Position numbers and translations under genes: made by a program
DNA from: Hungatella sp. UBA3147
GTDB taxonomy: Bacteria; Bacillota; Clostridia; Lachnospirales; Lachnospiraceae
DNA length: 14,063 bases
Assembly (NCBI GenBank): GCA_002365025.1
Contig: DEYX01000107.1
Span: 1-14,063 of the forward strand
Direction: 5' to 3'
In this document: positions 6,704 through 13,637 of the stretch, piece after piece
How the letters are laid out: each line of letters opens with the position of its first letter
How positions within the stretch are numbered: position 1 is the first letter of the stretch
Notes under the pieces: model-generated
The model's input: the letters and a program-made list of their open reading frames with translations, nothing else
Database searches by the model: none
Told to the model about the DNA's origin: nothing

Positions 6704-7393
6704 ATGGCAAGGTTAATCATACATCAGGAGAGAATTCCTGATCGTCAGGAATTGATAAAAATCTGTCCCTTTGGAGCGCTGGAGGAGCAAGATGGAAAAG
6801 TTATCGTAAATGCTGCCTGCAAGATGTGCCGCCTTTGTGTAAAAAAGGGGCCTGAGGGCGCAGTAGAGTATGTGGAGGACGTTAAAAAAACCGGGATCAA
6901 CAAAGACAAATGGAAGGGAATTGCTGTTTATGCAGACCATGTAGACGGCGCCGTTCATCCGGTCACCTATGAACTGATTGGAAAGGCAAAGGAGATGGCG
7001 GCAGTTACCGGGCAGGAGGTATATGTACTGTTCATGGGAAAGGATATCCGTGAAAAAAGTGAAGAAATCCTTCATTATGGAGCTGATAAAGTCTTCCTAT
7101 ATGACAAGGAGGAGCTGTCCCGTTTTAAAATAGAGCCCTATACAGCGGTCTTTGAAGATTTTATCAATAAAGTCAGACCCTCTTCCATACTGATAGGAGC
7201 AACCACCGTAGGACGTCAGCTTGCGCCAAGAGTAGCTGCCAGAATGAAAATCGGTCTGACTGCGGACTGTACCATTTTGGAAATGAATCAAAATACGGAT
7301 TTATCCCAGATCCGGCCAGCCTTTGGCGGCAACATTATGGCTCATATCAAGACCCCGAATCATCGACCTCAGATCGCTACCGTCCGGTATTAA
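6704..7393 (+). CDS. etfA: Electron transfer flavoprotein alpha subunit, N-terminal part (split by an in-frame stop)
   Basis: 229 aa, covering the N-terminal two thirds of an EtfA of the kind that carries a ferredoxin-like extension. Cys21 (in ICPFG) and the CKMCRLC cluster (Cys39, Cys42, Cys45) form a predicted single [4Fe-4S] site. EtfA domain I follows (about 70-229), ending in the conserved stretch RPAFGGNIMAHIKTPNHRPQ, then IATVRY. A TAA at 7391-7393 then stops translation where full-length relatives continue into the FAD domain. The same frame resumes with ATC ATG AAT GCC and encodes that domain, so no base has been gained or lost. The start follows AGGAGGTG, 11 bases after etfB ends. 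Alone this part lacks the alpha-FAD binding domain. It may pair with the next product, be read through, or reflect a mutation or sequence error. Confidence 0.85.
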   Translation: MARLIIHQERIPDRQELIKICPFGALEEQDGKVIVNAACKMCRLCVKKGPEGAVEYVEDVKKTGINKDKWKGIAVYADHVDGAVHPVTYELIGKAKEMAAVTGQEVYVLFMGKDIREKSEEILHYGADKVFLYDKEELSRFKIEPYTAVFEDFINKVRPSSILIGATTVGRQLAPRVAARMKIGLTADCTILEMNQNTDLSQIRPAFGGNIMAHIKTPNHRPQIATVRY

Positions 7394-7396
7394 ATC

Positions 7397-7897
7397 ATGA
7401 ATGCCCCTGCCCGCTTAGAAGTAACATCGGGAGAAATCGTGAATTGTGATATCGATAAGGGAAAGCTTGTCTGTCATGTGGAGGTCATTGATATTTTGCC
7501 AAAGGAGAAGGAGACCTTTATTGAGAATTCTGAAGTTCTGGTGGTTGCCGGAAGAGGAGTGAAAAAAGAAGAGGATTTAAGCATGCTCCGGGAGCTGGCA
7601 GATCTTATGGGAGGCCAGGTGGCATGCACCAGACCGATGGCAGAATCCGGCTGGCTGGATGCAAAATATCAGATTGGCTTAAGCGGACGTACTGTCAGAC
7701 CGAAGCTGATCATCACCTGTGGAGTTTCCGGTGCCATTCAGTTTGTGGCCGGCATGAACCATTCAGATACTATATTTGCAATCAACAACGACCCCAGGGC
7801 GCCGATCTTCAAATCAGCTCATTATTGTCTGGTAGGCGATCTCTATGAAATTCTCCCGAAACTGATTGCAAGGGTAAAAGAGAAGAAAGGAGTATAA
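7397..7897 (+). CDS. etfA: Electron transfer flavoprotein alpha subunit, C-terminal FAD-binding part
   Basis: 166 aa in the same frame as the preceding fragment, separated from it only by TAA ATC. It holds EtfA domain II. VVAGRGVKKEEDL (49-61), ACTRPMAESGW (76-86), GLSGRTVRPKLIITCGVSGAIQ (94-115), AINNDPRAPIF (128-138) and LVGDLYEILP (145-154) are the FAD-binding elements of the family. The only start seen at the junction is ATG 7397, three bases after the stop, and there is no Shine-Dalgarno sequence before it, so separate production would depend on reinitiation by ribosomes that finished the first part. Together the fragments total about 396 residues, near the size of intact ferredoxin-containing EtfA proteins. 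Confidence 0.85.
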   Translation: MNAPARLEVTSGEIVNCDIDKGKLVCHVEVIDILPKEKETFIENSEVLVVAGRGVKKEEDLSMLRELADLMGGQVACTRPMAESGWLDAKYQIGLSGRTVRPKLIITCGVSGAIQFVAGMNHSDTIFAINNDPRAPIFKSAHYCLVGDLYEILPKLIARVKEKKGV

Positions 7898-7899
7898 TC

Positions 7900-9303
7900 A
7901 TGGGATATAAAAAACTGGATCAAGATGATATTGCTTACATAAAAAATATCATTCTGGACGAGGAGCGTATTCTGACCGGTGATTTTATTAATGTAGAGTA
8001 CAGTCATGATGAATTAAGCGGTACCAGCAGCTATCCTGACATTGTAGTGAAAGCAAAATCAGCAGAAGAGATATCTGAAATCATGAAGTATGCCTATGAA
8101 AATGTCATCCCCGTGACTCCAAGAGGTGCCGGTACCGGCCTGGTGGGGTCATCCGTAGCCATGGAACACGGAATCATGATAGATACCACACTGATGAATC
8201 ATGTACTTGAACTGGATGAGGATAATCTGACAATTACGGTGGAGCCAGGCGTTCTGCTGATGGAACTTTCTGCTTACGTGGAAGATCATGATCTGTTCTA
8301 CCCGCCGGATCCCGGCGAAAAATCTGCTACCATCGGGGGTAACATCAGTACCAATGCAGGAGGCATGCGCGCCGTGAAATATGGAGTGACACGTGACTAT
8401 GTAAGAGGTCTGGAAGTTGTCCTTCCAAGTGGTGAGATTACGGAATTCGGAGGTAAGGTCGTAAAAAACAGCTCCGGGTATGCCCTTAAGGATTTAATGG
8501 TAGGTGCTGAGGGAACTCTCGGTTTTATTACAAAGGCCACGTTAAAGCTGATTCCCCGCCCTAAGATGGTCATCAGCCTGCTGATTCCGTTCCCTACCCT
8601 GGATCATGCAATTAATACGGTTCCTTTAATTGTAAAATCAAAGACCATTCCCACAGCCATCGAATTCATGCAGAGGGAAGTTATTATTGATGCAGAGCAG
8701 TATTTAGGAAAGGCATTTCCGGATAAGCAGTCAGACGCTTATCTGCTCTTAAAATTTGACGGAAATTCAGTAGAAGAAATTGAAAAGGCATATGACAGTG
8801 TTGCAAAGCTCTGCCTGGAACAGGGCGCCCTTGATGTTCTGATTTCTGATACGGAGGAGAGAGAAGATTCCATCTGGAAGGCCAGGGGAGCATTCCTGGA
8901 AGCCATCAAAGGCTCTACCACCTACATGGATGAGGTCGATATGGTCGTTCCAAGAAGCTCAGTCAATGAAATGGTCACCTATCTGCATGGACTGCAAAAA
9001 GAGTGTGAGTTAAGGATTAAGTGCTTCGGACATGCGGGAGACGGGAACCTCCATGCTTATATGCTAAAAGATGCTTTAAGCGACGAGGAATGGGAAAAAC
9101 GTATGAGCAAAGCAATGGAGAAAGTTTATGAAAAGGCCAGGAAGCTGGGAGGTCAGGTTTCAGGAGAACATGGCATTGGTTTTGCAAAGAAGCCATACCT
9201 TAGGGAATCTCTCCCGGAGGTGAATTTAATTCTGATGAACGGAATTAAAAAGGTGTTTGACCCTAATAATATTTTAAATCCTCACAAGATTGCCCAAATG
9301 TAA
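7900..9303 (+). CDS. FAD-linked 2-hydroxyacid dehydrogenase, lactate dehydrogenase (LctD/GlcD) family
   Basis: 467 aa, full length for the GlcD/LctD branch of the FAD-binding type 4 (VAO/PCMH) superfamily. The FAD-binding domain shows PRGAGTGLVGSS (74-85), PPDPGEKSATIGGNISTNAGG (135-155) and VGAEGTLGFIT (201-211). The C-terminal oxidase domain shows KCFGHAGDGNLH (374-385) and SGEHGIG (421-427), with the terminal FDPNNILNPHK. It is predicted to oxidise lactate or a related 2-hydroxyacid to the 2-oxoacid and pass electrons to the EtfAB partner, driving NAD+ reduction at the expense of reduced ferredoxin. The ATG follows AAAGGAG by 8 bases and 2 bases after the etfA stop. Which acid or stereoisomer is used cannot be read; no permease, racemase or LldR-type regulator gene is adjacent. 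Confidence 0.88.
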   Translation: MGYKKLDQDDIAYIKNIILDEERILTGDFINVEYSHDELSGTSSYPDIVVKAKSAEEISEIMKYAYENVIPVTPRGAGTGLVGSSVAMEHGIMIDTTLMNHVLELDEDNLTITVEPGVLLMELSAYVEDHDLFYPPDPGEKSATIGGNISTNAGGMRAVKYGVTRDYVRGLEVVLPSGEITEFGGKVVKNSSGYALKDLMVGAEGTLGFITKATLKLIPRPKMVISLLIPFPTLDHAINTVPLIVKSKTIPTAIEFMQREVIIDAEQYLGKAFPDKQSDAYLLLKFDGNSVEEIEKAYDSVAKLCLEQGALDVLISDTEEREDSIWKARGAFLEAIKGSTTYMDEVDMVVPRSSVNEMVTYLHGLQKECELRIKCFGHAGDGNLHAYMLKDALSDEEWEKRMSKAMEKVYEKARKLGGQVSGEHGIGFAKKPYLRESLPEVNLILMNGIKKVFDPNNILNPHKIAQM

Positions 9304-9314
9304 CGGATTGAAAT

Positions 9315-9370
9315 AAAGGAGCTTTAGCCTTATGGTTCAATACAATTCCATAAGGTTAAGACTCCTTTTT
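9315..9370 (+). terminator. Rho-independent terminator after the dehydrogenase gene
   Basis: AAAGGAG (9315-9321) pairs with CTCCTTT (9362-9368), and inside it CCTTATGG (9328-9335) pairs with CCATAAGG (9348-9355) around a 12-base loop. The two stems are joined by a short stretch with three mismatched or wobble positions. The stem runs into a T-run (9366-9370). It begins 11 bases after the stop codon and also separates this operon from the convergent ABC genes. Confidence 0.85.
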
Positions 9371-9374
9371 AAAA

Positions 9375-10172
9375 TTAAAACCTAATCTTCTTTTCCAGCA
9401 AAGCAATGCCCTGATACAAAATCGCCGATACAATACACAGGATCACGATGCTCATTACCACCAGATCCATCTTAAATACCTGGCTTCCATAGATAATCAA
9501 ATATCCCAGTCCTTTATTCGCTGCCAAAAATTCTCCAATGATAACGCCAACCAGACAAAGCCCGATATTGACTTTTGTATTGCTGATGATAAGAGGCACA
9601 GAACCAGGAAGAAGTACCTTGAAAAGGACATCTTTTTTCTTACCGCCCAGGGAATAGATCAGCTTGATCATGTCAGGATCTACCTGGGAAAAACCGGTAT
9701 GGAGCGTCATAATGCATCCAAAAACGGCCACAGAAATGGAAGCAACAATGATGGTCTTAATATTATTGCCCAGCCATACAATTAAGATGGGAGCAAGGGC
9801 GGATTTTGGTAGGCTGTTGAGCATGACAAGATAAGGCTCCAATACTTCCGATACACTGCGGCTGGACCATAAAAGAACAGCGATCAGCAGGCCTGAGACG
9901 GTGACCAGGGCAAAGCTTATGAGGGTTTCCATTACGGTTACCCCGATGTGCATAAAAATGCTTTTGTCCACTACCATATTAAGAAAGCAGATGGTCACAC
10001 GGGAAGGTGAGCTGAATATGAAGTCATTGATCATGCCCAGTCTTGCACACAGCTCCCAAAGAGAAAGAAGCAGTACCAGCAGCATGGTACGCCACACTCT
10101 GACATTGCGGCGGTGCAGCTTTTCCTTTTCAATAAACTCCTGTTGGGCTAAGGTGGGATGAGTCTCAATCAT
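9375..10172 (-). CDS. ABC transporter permease, nitrate/sulfonate/taurine (SsuC/TauC/ThiX) type
   Basis: 265 aa with about six membrane segments, the first at roughly 28-44 (TMLLVLLLSLWELCARL). The cytoplasmic coupling loop SLGGKKKDVLFKVLLPGSVP (174-193) is the EAA-like motif that contacts the ATPase. The stretch VIIGEFLAANKGLGYLI (210-226) is characteristic of the BPD_transp_1 permeases for sulfonates, taurine, nitrate, bicarbonate and thiamine precursors. Its start overlaps the end of the ATPase gene by 8 bases (ATGATTGA), so the two are translationally coupled. No substrate-binding protein is encoded nearby, so the ligand is unknown. Confidence 0.87.
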   Translation of the reverse strand: MIETHPTLAQQEFIEKEKLHRRNVRVWRTMLLVLLLSLWELCARLGMINDFIFSSPSRVTICFLNMVVDKSIFMHIGVTVMETLISFALVTVSGLLIAVLLWSSRSVSEVLEPYLVMLNSLPKSALAPILIVWLGNNIKTIIVASISVAVFGCIMTLHTGFSQVDPDMIKLIYSLGGKKKDVLFKVLLPGSVPLIISNTKVNIGLCLVGVIIGEFLAANKGLGYLIIYGSQVFKMDLVVMSIVILCIVSAILYQGIALLEKKIRF

Positions 10173-10932
10173 GATTCTGCAGCTCCTTCCATACCTGATT
10201 AAAGTAAACAGAAAATTCCGGCATGTTTCGCCGGGTCAAAGGCCGTATATCGTCGCCTCCGAAGGAAACAGGTACGATGGCTTTTATTTTGCCGGGCCTG
10301 CTTGTCAGTACGATGACTCTGTCGGCAACACTGATAGCTTCGGAAAGGTCATGTGTGATAAGAATCGCAGTTTTATGAGTGCTTTTTATAATGGAACTGA
10401 TGTCATCACAGACGGAAAGTCTGGTTTGATAGTCCAATGCGGAAAATGGTTCATCTAATAAAAGAAGGTCCGGTTCCAGGGCCAGGGTACGTACCAGTGC
10501 GGCACGCTGCCGCATACCTCCGGACAGTTCAGACGGCTTTGCCTGCTCAAAGCTTCCAAGGCCGTAAGTATGGAGCATCTGATGCAGCTTTTCTTTGGAG
10601 CTTTTGTTTCGCTTTTTCTGAATTTCCAGCCCCAGTTCGGCATTTCCCATAATAGTACGCCATTCAAAAAGGTGATCCCGCTGCAGCATGTAACCGATAT
10701 TGACGCCGGATTTTGCCTGGGAGACGCCGTCAATTAAGATTTCACCTTCGTCAGGTTCTAATAATCCGCTAAGAAGAGATAGAAGGGTAGATTTCCCGCA
10801 GCCGGATGGGCCGACGATTGCAAGAAATTCTCCGTTATCCGCAGTAAATGATATATTGGAAAGGGCCAGTGTCTCACCCTCAAGGGAATGATAGGAGTAA
10901 CTGATCCCGCGAACTTCCAGTTTTGGCTTCAT
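10165..10932 (-). CDS. ABC transporter ATP-binding protein, SsuB/TauB-like
   Basis: 255 aa, complete nucleotide-binding subunit. Walker A GPSGCGKST (41-49), Q-loop YMLQRD (81-86), signature LSGGMRQR (136-143), Walker B LLLLDEP (156-162), D-loop SALD (164-167) and H-loop ITHD (192-195) are all intact. The sequence around LQRDHLFEWRT is typical of ATPases of the nitrate/sulfonate/taurine importer group. It should energise uptake through the permease encoded immediately downstream. The ATG follows AAGGAGG by 5 bases. I found no convincing promoter or known riboswitch in the roughly 210 bases upstream on this strand. Confidence 0.9.
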   Translation of the reverse strand: MKPKLEVRGISYSYHSLEGETLALSNISFTADNGEFLAIVGPSGCGKSTLLSLLSGLLEPDEGEILIDGVSQAKSGVNIGYMLQRDHLFEWRTIMGNAELGLEIQKKRNKSSKEKLHQMLHTYGLGSFEQAKPSELSGGMRQRAALVRTLALEPDLLLLDEPFSALDYQTRLSVCDDISSIIKSTHKTAILITHDLSEAISVADRVIVLTSRPGKIKAIVPVSFGGDDIRPLTRRNMPEFSVYFNQVWKELQNHD

Positions 10933-11146
10933 GGGTCCTCCTTATATGACAGATTTGATCTGATATAGTGTTATGATATGTACAAAAAAAAGGAGTGTGA
11001 AGGACCAGACCTTCTTCTCCATGATATAAAATGCCGGATTGCTGTTTTTTCCTTTTTTCACAGCCTGATGATTGGCCCAGCAACAGGAAAAGCCAATAAA
11101 ATGGGGGAATAGATGGCGGAAATGCTGGAAAAATAAGAAAAAACCC
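10933..11146. other. Gene-free divergent spacer between the ABC operon and rimP
   Basis: No supported gene. It must hold the promoter of the ABC operon (minus strand), but I see no good -35/-10 pair. It contains a 6-base inverted repeat, ATTGGC (11071-11076) and GCCAAT (11092-11097), 15 bases apart, and a short hairpin GAAGG-N6-CCTTC (about 10998-11013). Neither matches a riboswitch I know; a TPP riboswitch in particular was looked for and not seen. Confidence 0.4.
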
Positions 11147-11175
11147 TTGCAATGGAGTATAAACGGTGTTATACT
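11147..11175 (+). promoter_or_regulatory. Sigma-A promoter of the rimP-nusA-infB operon
   Basis: TTGCAA (11147-11152), a 17-base spacer and TATACT (11170-11175) form a good housekeeping promoter. Transcription would begin near 11182, giving a leader of about 75 bases that contains the hairpins described next. Confidence 0.8.
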
Positions 11176-11203
11176 GTCTACGATAACATGACAGTTAGCG
11201 GAT

Positions 11204-11249
11204 AAAGAGTGGGCGAAAGTCCACTCTTTCAATTTGTTTGGAAAGGTGG
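11204..11249 (+). promoter_or_regulatory. rimP leader with two competing hairpins, one covering the ribosome binding site
   Basis: Hairpin 1 pairs AAAGAGTGGGC (11204-11214) with GTCCACTCTTT (11219-11229), 11 bp with one G-U pair, capped by a GAAA tetraloop. Hairpin 2 uses the 3' arm of hairpin 1: CCAC-U-CUUUC (11221-11230) can pair with GAAAG-GUGG (11241-11249), 9 bp with a single bulged base and a 10-base loop. Hairpin 2 buries AGGTGG, the Shine-Dalgarno sequence of rimP, 7 bases before its ATG. The two folds exclude each other. The pairings are visible directly; a regulatory role is inferred. Confidence 0.6.
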
Positions 11250-11256
11250 GAGAAAG

Positions 11257-11724
11257 ATGGCGAAGAGAGAAGAGTACGAGGCAAAGACTGAAAGCTTTTT
11301 GCTGCCCCTTATGGAAGAAAATAATTTCGAACTGGTAGATGTAGAGTACGTAAAAGAAGCAGGAAACTGGTATCTGCGGGTTTATATAGATAAAGAAGGC
11401 GGGATTACGGTAGATGATTGTGAAACCATAAGCCGCAGGCTGGGAGACTGGCTGGATGAAAAGGATTTTATTGCGGACAGTTACATTTTAGAGGTAAGCT
11501 CTCCGGGGCTTGGAAGACCGCTAAAAAAAGATAAAGACTTTAATAGAAGTATCGGAAAAGATGTGGATATTAAGTTATATAAGCCTTTAAACAAACAGAA
11601 GGATTTTACAGGAACGCTTACATCCTATGACAGGGAAACAGTGACCATTACCCAGGAAGACGGAATAGAGCTTGTGTTGAACCGCCCGGAAATCGCTTTG
11701 ATCCGGCTGGCATTTGATTTCTAA
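11257..11724 (+). CDS. rimP: Ribosome maturation factor RimP
   Basis: 155 aa, normal length. RimP binds the 30S subunit precursor and helps its maturation. The N-terminal domain includes FELVDVEYVKEAGNWYLRVY (29-48) and IDKEGGITVDDCETISRRL, and the family signature LEVSSPGLGRPL marks the end of that domain; an Sm-like C-terminal domain follows (FTGTL through NRPEIALIRLAFDF). The ATG at 11257 is preceded by AGGTGG; a longer in-frame reading from 11209 would start inside the leader hairpin and is rejected. First gene of the operon leading to nusA, as in most Firmicutes. Confidence 0.95.
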   Translation: MAKREEYEAKTESFLLPLMEENNFELVDVEYVKEAGNWYLRVYIDKEGGITVDDCETISRRLGDWLDEKDFIADSYILEVSSPGLGRPLKKDKDFNRSIGKDVDIKLYKPLNKQKDFTGTLTSYDRETVTITQEDGIELVLNRPEIALIRLAFDF

Positions 11725-11753
11725 ACAGTAAGAGATATTAGGAGGATAAAAAA

Positions 11754-12929
11754 ATGAATAAGGAACTGTTAGAAGCACTGAATATTCTGGAGAAGGAGAA
11801 TAATATCAGCAAGGATACCCTGTTAGAGGCAATCGAAAATTCTCTCCTTACGGCGTGCAAGAACCATTTCGGAAAAGCGGATAATATCAAGGTCAGCATC
11901 AATCGTGAAACCTGTGATTTCAATGTATTTGCAGAAAAAGAAGTGGTGGAAACAGTTGAAGATCCCCTGTTGCAGATCAGCCTGGCAGATGCAAAGATGG
12001 CAGATCCAAAGTACGATACCGGCGATGTGATCCATTGCCAGATCGACTCAAAAAAGTTTGGAAGAATCGCTACACAGAATGCAAAGAACGTGATCCTGCA
12101 GAAGATCCGTGAGGAAGGCAGAAAATCTCTCTTTAACGACTGGTACTGCCAGGAGAGGGAAGTTGTCACAGGAATTGTGCAGAGATATCTGGGCAGGAAT
12201 GTAAGCATTAATCTGGGCAAAGTAGATGCCATTCTGAATGAAACAGAAATGGTAAAAGGAGAAGTGTTTAAAGCCACAGAGAGAATCAAAGTATTCGTTC
12301 TGGAAGTAAAGGATACTCCCAAAGGCCCAAGGATTTCCGTATCCAGAACTCATCCGGACCTTGTAAAACGCCTGTTTGAATCCGAGGTTGCAGAGGTGAA
12401 AGACGGAACCGTGGAAATCAAGGCAATTGCAAGAGAAGCAGGTTCCAGAACAAAAATTGCTGTTAAATCCAATGATGCCAATGTAGATCCGGTAGGTGCA
12501 TGCGTAGGTTTAAACGGTGCAAGGGTTAACTCCATAGTAAATGAGTTAAGAGGAGAGAAAATCGATATCATCAACTGGGATGAGAATCCGGCCTATTTGA
12601 TTGAAAATGCATTAAGCCCGGCAAAGGTTATCTGTGTTGTTGCAGACGAGGAATCAAAGGAAGCTCAGGTTATTGTTCCGGATTATCAATTATCACTGGC
12701 TATCGGCAAGGAAGGACAGAACGCAAGGCTTGCAGCACGTCTTACCGGATATAAGATTGACATTAAGAGTGAGACACAGGCAAGAGAACTCGGTCTGTTT
12801 GAGGAGCTGGGGCTTGATTATCAGGAAGCTGGATCTGGATTTGAAAGCTTTGGAAATGAAAACCATGACAGTGGAAACAGCGAAACGCAGTACTACCAGG
12901 AAGAGTATCAGGACGACTACCAGGAATAA
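11754..12929 (+). CDS. nusA: Transcription termination/antitermination factor NusA
   Basis: 391 aa, the shorter Firmicute form without the C-terminal acidic repeats of proteobacterial NusA. It binds RNA polymerase and nascent RNA and modulates pausing, termination and antitermination. Domains in order: N-terminal polymerase-binding domain (1-130), S1 domain (about 135-199, REVVTGIVQRYLGRNVSINL), KH1 (about 205-275, with VGLNGARV at 251-258) and KH2 (about 285-345, with AIGKEGQNARLAARLTGYKIDI at 316-337). The last 30 residues form an acidic, tyrosine/glutamine-rich tail (QYYQEEYQDDYQE) that is poorly conserved. The start follows AGGAGG by about 9 bases, 29 bases after rimP. Confidence 0.97.
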   Translation: MNKELLEALNILEKENNISKDTLLEAIENSLLTACKNHFGKADNIKVSINRETCDFNVFAEKEVVETVEDPLLQISLADAKMADPKYDTGDVIHCQIDSKKFGRIATQNAKNVILQKIREEGRKSLFNDWYCQEREVVTGIVQRYLGRNVSINLGKVDAILNETEMVKGEVFKATERIKVFVLEVKDTPKGPRISVSRTHPDLVKRLFESEVAEVKDGTVEIKAIAREAGSRTKIAVKSNDANVDPVGACVGLNGARVNSIVNELRGEKIDIINWDENPAYLIENALSPAKVICVVADEESKEAQVIVPDYQLSLAIGKEGQNARLAARLTGYKIDIKSETQARELGLFEELGLDYQEAGSGFESFGNENHDSGNSETQYYQEEYQDDYQE

Positions 12930-12936
12930 GACCTGG

Positions 12937-12950
12937 CTGGTAATTACCAG
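12937..12950. repeat. Perfect 14-bp palindrome after nusA
   Basis: CTGGTAATTACCAG is its own reverse complement and sits 8 bases after the nusA stop and 26 bases before ylxR. As RNA it would form only a 5-bp stem with an AATT loop, followed by an A-rich stretch, so it is not a typical terminator. Its role, if any, is unknown. Confidence 0.4.
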
Positions 12951-12976
12951 TATAAAAAACAGGAAGTGATGGAAAC

Positions 12977-13246
12977 GTGAGTACAAAGAAATTACCGCTC
13001 AGACAGTGCATCGGCTGTGGTGAGATGAAAAATAAAAAAGAAATGATTCGTGTTCTGAAAACCTCAGAGGATGAGATTCTTCTTGATACAACCGGACGTA
13101 AAAACGGACGGGGAGCTTATCTCTGCCCTTCTATGGAATGTTTTAAGAAGGCAGTAAAAAGCAAGGGACTTGAGCGTTCCTTCAAGATGGCGATTCCGAA
13201 AGAAGTCTACGAAGCATTGGAAAAGGAGATGGAACAGTTTGGATGA
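12977..13246 (+). CDS. ylxR: YlxR family RNA-binding protein (RnpM)
   Basis: 89 aa, standard size. Members bind RNA, and the Bacillus subtilis homologue has been described as a modulator of RNase P. The motif RQCIGCGEMKNKKEMIRV (9-26) with C11 and C14, and GRGAYLCPSMECFKKA (44-59) with C50 and C55, are the family hallmarks. The start is a GTG at 12977, chosen because AGGAAG lies about 10 bases upstream and the conserved N-terminus follows at once; no in-frame ATG fits. Its end overlaps ylxQ by 8 bases. Confidence 0.92.
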   Translation: MSTKKLPLRQCIGCGEMKNKKEMIRVLKTSEDEILLDTTGRKNGRGAYLCPSMECFKKAVKSKGLERSFKMAIPKEVYEALEKEMEQFG

Positions 13247-13637
13247 CAGACAAAAGATCCTTAATCTGATTGGTCTTGCCACAAAAGCAGGAAAGACTGT
13301 AAGCGGAGAATTCATGACAGAAAAGACCGTAAAAACTGGGAAAGCATCATTAGTAATCATATCTGAGGAGGCCTCGGAGAATACTAAGAAAATGTTTACC
13401 AATATGTGTACTTACTATGAGGTTCCAATCTACTTTTTAGGGGGAAAAGATGAACTGGGCCACGCTATGGGGAAAGAGATGAGAGCATCCCTTGCTATCG
13501 TGGATCATGGGTTTGCAAAGGCAGTCGTGAAACTGATGAATACAAAGGTCGGTAGTGAATGTGAAGAGGACCTTTCACATCTACCGGTATGTGCTGCAGA
13601 GCGCGCACAGAATGGAGGAAAGCATGAGAGTATATGA
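13239..13637 (+). CDS. ylxQ: YlxQ, L7Ae/L30e-family RNA-binding protein
   Basis: 132 aa from a TTG start at 13239, giving MDDRQKILNLIGLATKAGK, the conserved N-terminus of the family. The TTG is preceded by GGAG 10 bases upstream and lies inside the end of ylxR; the longer open frame from 13170 is entirely within ylxR and is rejected. The fold region includes LVIISEEASENTKK (38-51) and VPIYFLGGKDELGHAMGKE (62-80), where L7Ae proteins bind kink-turn RNA. The last 30 residues (about 103-132) are an extra tail beyond the roughly 100 aa of the B. subtilis protein, and its final part is encoded in the 14-base overlap with infB and just before it. Confidence 0.9.
   Translation: MDDRQKILNLIGLATKAGKTVSGEFMTEKTVKTGKASLVIISEEASENTKKMFTNMCTYYEVPIYFLGGKDELGHAMGKEMRASLAIVDHGFAKAVVKLMNTKVGSECEEDLSHLPVCAAERAQNGGKHESI

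Noticed and set aside
6704..7897. Frameshift as the cause of the etfA break
   Set aside because: Both halves lie in the same reading frame, so an indel is not needed; a single substitution to TAA explains it.
10933..11146. Possible TPP or other riboswitch ahead of the ABC importer, suggested by its ThiXZ-like family
   Set aside because: The conserved TPP elements (CTGAGA and the ACCTGAT region) are not present on the minus strand, and no other known riboswitch core was recognised.
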